The position numbers and the translations under genes are program-made. This document shows positions 5,973 to 7,754 of a stretch of 7,754 nucleotides of DNA, one piece after another. Each line of letters begins with the position of its first letter. The first letter of the stretch is position 1. The notes beneath the pieces are model-generated. The model saw only the letters and a list, made by a program, of their open reading frames with translations, was not told the origin of the DNA and ran no database searches. The stretch comes from DASSFG01 sp035547915 (GTDB taxonomy: Bacteria; Planctomycetota; Planctomycetia; Pirellulales; JAICIG01). The stretch spans positions 1 to 7,754 of the forward strand of contig DASZTS010000079.1 in assembly GCA_035547915.1 (NCBI GenBank), in the 5' to 3' direction.

Positions 5973-6098
5973 GCGCGCGGAACGGATTTTCTGAACAACG
6001 TCAATCGGAGAATTGAGTGATTTCGGGTATGGTCGTGCCTGTGGCTGGGTGAATTGGGAAGCCCAGAGAGGAAACTACCCCGTTCAAGGATGAACAGG

Positions 6099-6473
6099 AT
6101 GGCCCGCGCAAAGATCAGTGAACAGGAGTGGCAGACGTTTGTGAGCATTGCGGAACGACTCGAGATCCCGGTGCGAGAGTTCTTGCAAGAGGATGTGCGT
6201 TTCTCGGCTATGGAAGCGGCTGGGCATAAACTGGGCAGGGCGGTGGCTCAGATCACAACCGAACGGCTGGCCTTAGCGCGGGCGGAGCGGATGACGGGGG
6301 CTCAGCCATGTCCGACCTGCGGGCGGAAGTGCCCACTGATCCATCGAGAACGGGGGCTGGAAACGATCGATGGTCCAGTGGACCTAGCCGAACCGGTTTG
6401 CCATTGCTCGGCCTGTCGCCGAGATTTTTTTCCCTCAGCGTCCGCAGTTAGGATTGGATCAGCGGAATTGTAG
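6099..6473 (+). CDS. ISKra4-family transposase, N-terminal part (ORF A)
   Basis: A 124-residue product forming the front of a split transposase. Residues 1-65 are helical and basic. A zinc ribbon follows, with C71, C74, C101, C103 and C106 (CPTC, then CHCSAC), typical of ISKra4 transposases and presumably used in binding the element ends. Just after RRDFFP the sequence departs from what the family would have and reaches a TAG at 6471. Reading past the T7 run at 6425-6431 in the next frame restores FFPQRPQLGLD and leads directly into ORF B, so the last 13 residues are out-of-frame tail. The start chosen is the ATG at 6099, with AAGGA 8 nt upstream. An ATG at 6090 lies directly against that site, and a TTG at 6054 is possible but has no clear site. 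Confidence 0.8.
   Translation: MARAKISEQEWQTFVSIAERLEIPVREFLQEDVRFSAMEAAGHKLGRAVAQITTERLALARAERMTGAQPCPTCGRKCPLIHRERGLETIDGPVDLAEPVCHCSACRRDFFPSASAVRIGSAEL
6425..6431 (+). other. T7 run at the frame break between transposase ORFs A and B
   Basis: Seven consecutive T lie where the transposase changes frame. ORF A reads GAT TTT TTT CCC here. With six T it would read GAT TTT TTC CCT CAG and continue into ORF B. The change needed is +1 (or -2), so a classic -1 ribosomal slip does not fit. Loss of one U by RNA-polymerase slippage would work, as would a real one-base insertion or a sequencing error. Confidence 0.75.
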
Positions 6474-7731
6474 CGCCGCTGTCGTCGACAAAATCGTGTC
6501 GGCCAATGCAGAACACAAATCGGCGGCCAAAGCGAAACGCATGCTGTGGAAGCTCGCCGAAATCAAAGTCAGCGTGCCGCACATGATGGATTTGACCGCG
6601 ATGATCGGAAAGGAACTGCATGATCACCTGCAGCAGCAAGCGGATGCCCATGTCGACCAACGGCTCAAGCCACAATACCCGGAAGCTCCCAAAGTGGTGT
6701 CGGTATCCGTAGATGGCGGTCGGCTCATGACGCGGGCCGACGCCGGACGCGGTGTTCATGAGCAGGCATGGAAAGAGACCAAGAATGCGTGCCTGTTGAC
6801 GATGAGTAGTTCCGTCTCCCAGGAGGATCCGCACCCGCAATTGCCGGCTTGTTTCGCTGACCGAGATTACGTTGAAAAGTTGGTGCGTGAGATACACAGC
6901 TCCACGACGAAATCGGTGGCAAAATGCGGAGAAGACAGCCCCTCTTCAGAAGAAATTGGTACTGAGCTGGCTCCCGTGCCAAACTGCTCGCCGACTGCGG
7001 AAGCGAGTCTCTCCCACGCCCGAAAGGCAAAAGATTGGCGTCCTCGGCGGTTAGTCCGCACCTGCCTCAGCAGCATGGCTTGCAGCGACGATTTCGGTCC
7101 CTTGGTGGCTGGTGAGGCTCAACGTCGCAGGTTCTATCAGGCGGAACGGCGAGCTTTCTTGGGTGATGGTCAAGCGTGGAACTGGACACTCCAAGAGCGA
7201 TTTTTCCCGACCTTCGTGGGGATTACGGATTTCGTGCATCCGCTGGGATACTTGTACGACGCCGCTCGAGTTCTCTCGCCTGCCGATCCCTGGCCGGTCT
7301 ATCTCCAGGTGAGCGAGGCATGTTGGCAAGGACGCCTGGACGACTTCCTCACAGAGTTACGAGCATGGCAGACAGCCAACCCCGTGCCTGGGAACGAAGA
7401 GCTTCCCGAGCAGGATCCCCGTGCCATCATTCAAACCACCATCACCTATTTGGAGAACAATCGAAAGCGGATGAACTACCCCGAGTACCGCCGTGCAGGA
7501 CTGCCCGTCTCGTCGGCGATGATCGAATCGCTCATCAAGGAGATCAACTATCGGGTCAAGGGCACGGAGAAGTTTTGGAACCGTCCGGACGGCGCCGAGC
7601 ACATCTTGCAGGTTCGGGCGGCGGCTTTAGGCGATGACGACCGACTCAGCCAATGGATCGTCAATCGCCCTGGCTCCCCGTTTTACCGACGATCGACCCC
7701 AAAGGACGATCCAATAGGCTGCGCCGCCTAA
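6454..7731 (+). CDS. ISKra4-family transposase, catalytic part (ORF B)
   Basis: The catalytic DDE portion, 425 residues counted from a TTG at 6454. That TTG has no convincing ribosome site, and the frame is already open back through the T7 run, so this part is probably made as an extension of ORF A rather than on its own. The likely triad is D87 (SVDGGR), D238 (LGDGQAWNW) and E358 (MIESL). The section from about 118 to 215 between the first two is variable in the family. The C-terminal block TYLENNRKRMNYPEYRRAGLP (331-351) and KGTEKFWNRPDGAEHILQVRAA (369-390) is the strongest family signature. The enzyme would cut and join the element ends at 5955 and 7754. Apart from the frame break there are no stops or gaps, so the reading frame appears intact. 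Fused to ORF A it would give about 543 aa. Confidence 0.88.
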   Translation: MDQRNCSAAVVDKIVSANAEHKSAAKAKRMLWKLAEIKVSVPHMMDLTAMIGKELHDHLQQQADAHVDQRLKPQYPEAPKVVSVSVDGGRLMTRADAGRGVHEQAWKETKNACLLTMSSSVSQEDPHPQLPACFADRDYVEKLVREIHSSTTKSVAKCGEDSPSSEEIGTELAPVPNCSPTAEASLSHARKAKDWRPRRLVRTCLSSMACSDDFGPLVAGEAQRRRFYQAERRAFLGDGQAWNWTLQERFFPTFVGITDFVHPLGYLYDAARVLSPADPWPVYLQVSEACWQGRLDDFLTELRAWQTANPVPGNEELPEQDPRAIIQTTITYLENNRKRMNYPEYRRAGLPVSSAMIESLIKEINYRVKGTEKFWNRPDGAEHILQVRAAALGDDDRLSQWIVNRPGSPFYRRSTPKDDPIGCAA

Positions 7732-7736
7732 AAATC

Positions 7737-7754
7737 AAATCCCCTTATGCACCC
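7737..7754 (-). repeat. Right terminal inverted repeat (IRR) of the ISKra4-type element
   Basis: On the minus strand it reads GGGTGCATAAGGGGATTT, matching the left end at 17 of 18 positions. It starts 5 bp after the transposase stop codon and coincides with the end of the window. Confidence 0.9.

Larger units (their letters stand above)
5955..7754 (+). mobile_element. Complete ISKra4-family insertion sequence
   Basis: An 1800-bp element bounded by terminal inverted repeats at 5955-5972 and 7737-7754 and carrying one transposase split over two frames. The family call rests on the protein: an N-terminal zinc ribbon (CPTCGRK and CHCSACRRDFFP), VDGGR, LGDGQAWNW and the C-terminal block YLENNRKRMNYPEYRRAGLP followed by IES, all typical of ISKra4 transposases. 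About 140 bp separate the left repeat from the first start codon and only 5 bp separate the stop from the right repeat. The window ends on the last base of the right repeat, so a target-site duplication cannot be checked. Near-identical ends and intact catalytic residues suggest recent arrival. Whether it can still move depends on the frame break. Confidence 0.9.

Noticed and set aside
6448..6897. Minus-strand 149-codon frame inside the insertion sequence, and other antisense frames to 7602.
   Set aside because: They are shadows of the transposase, which carries the family motifs on the plus strand.
1..7754. CRISPR arrays, tRNA or rRNA genes, phage genes or defence systems.
   Set aside because: No regularly spaced short repeats, cloverleaf or rRNA sequence was seen, and none of the proteins carries phage or defence motifs.

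Overview
The window is GC-rich bacterial DNA, most likely from the Planctomycetota (a Pirellulales-type planctomycete). The main evidence is the large secreted protein at 2629-5058, whose N-terminus carries the LEPR-XLL signature (SLEPRAMLSA) found on many planctomycete exported proteins, joined to a propeller-like region, Ig-like repeats and DUF4214 repeats. The exported methyltransferase and the small secreted Tyr/Gly/Pro-rich protein fit this assignment. The organism call is an inference from protein architecture; no rRNA or other marker gene is present.

Layout. All chromosomal genes lie on the minus strand, so transcription runs from right to left. In that order they are: a 90-aa helical protein (5803-5531); a 472-bp gap; the 809-aa LEPR-XLL/DUF4214 protein (5058-2629); a 69-aa helical protein 35 bp further on (2593-2384); a 254-bp gap with a terminator-like hairpin; a signal-peptide-bearing protein-L-isoaspartate O-methyltransferase with an extra C-terminal lectin-like domain (2129-849, GTG start); and a 159-aa secreted protein (673-194). 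The first ~190 bp hold a terminator-like hairpin and an unresolved open frame that runs off the left edge.

The right-hand 1800 bp (5955-7754) are a complete insertion sequence of the ISKra4 type. It is bounded by 18-bp terminal inverted repeats (17/18 match) and the window stops exactly at its right end. Its transposase is split into two overlapping frames on the plus strand. The break lies at a run of seven T (6425-6431), and removing one T would fuse them into a single protein of about 543 aa with an N-terminal zinc ribbon and a complete D-D-E triad.

The least expected pattern is that the two small helical proteins on either side of the 809-aa gene are paralogs of each other (23 of 50 aligned residues identical without gaps, sharing WLRW, LDDL and ASR.LLG). 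I do not recognise the family. The two copies flank an extracellular LEPR-XLL/DUF4214 protein, and the downstream copy is tightly spaced behind it. This is the best candidate here for something undescribed, but no function can be assigned from sequence alone. The plus strand of the 5059-5530 gap also contains a protein-like reading frame that may be a decayed gene.
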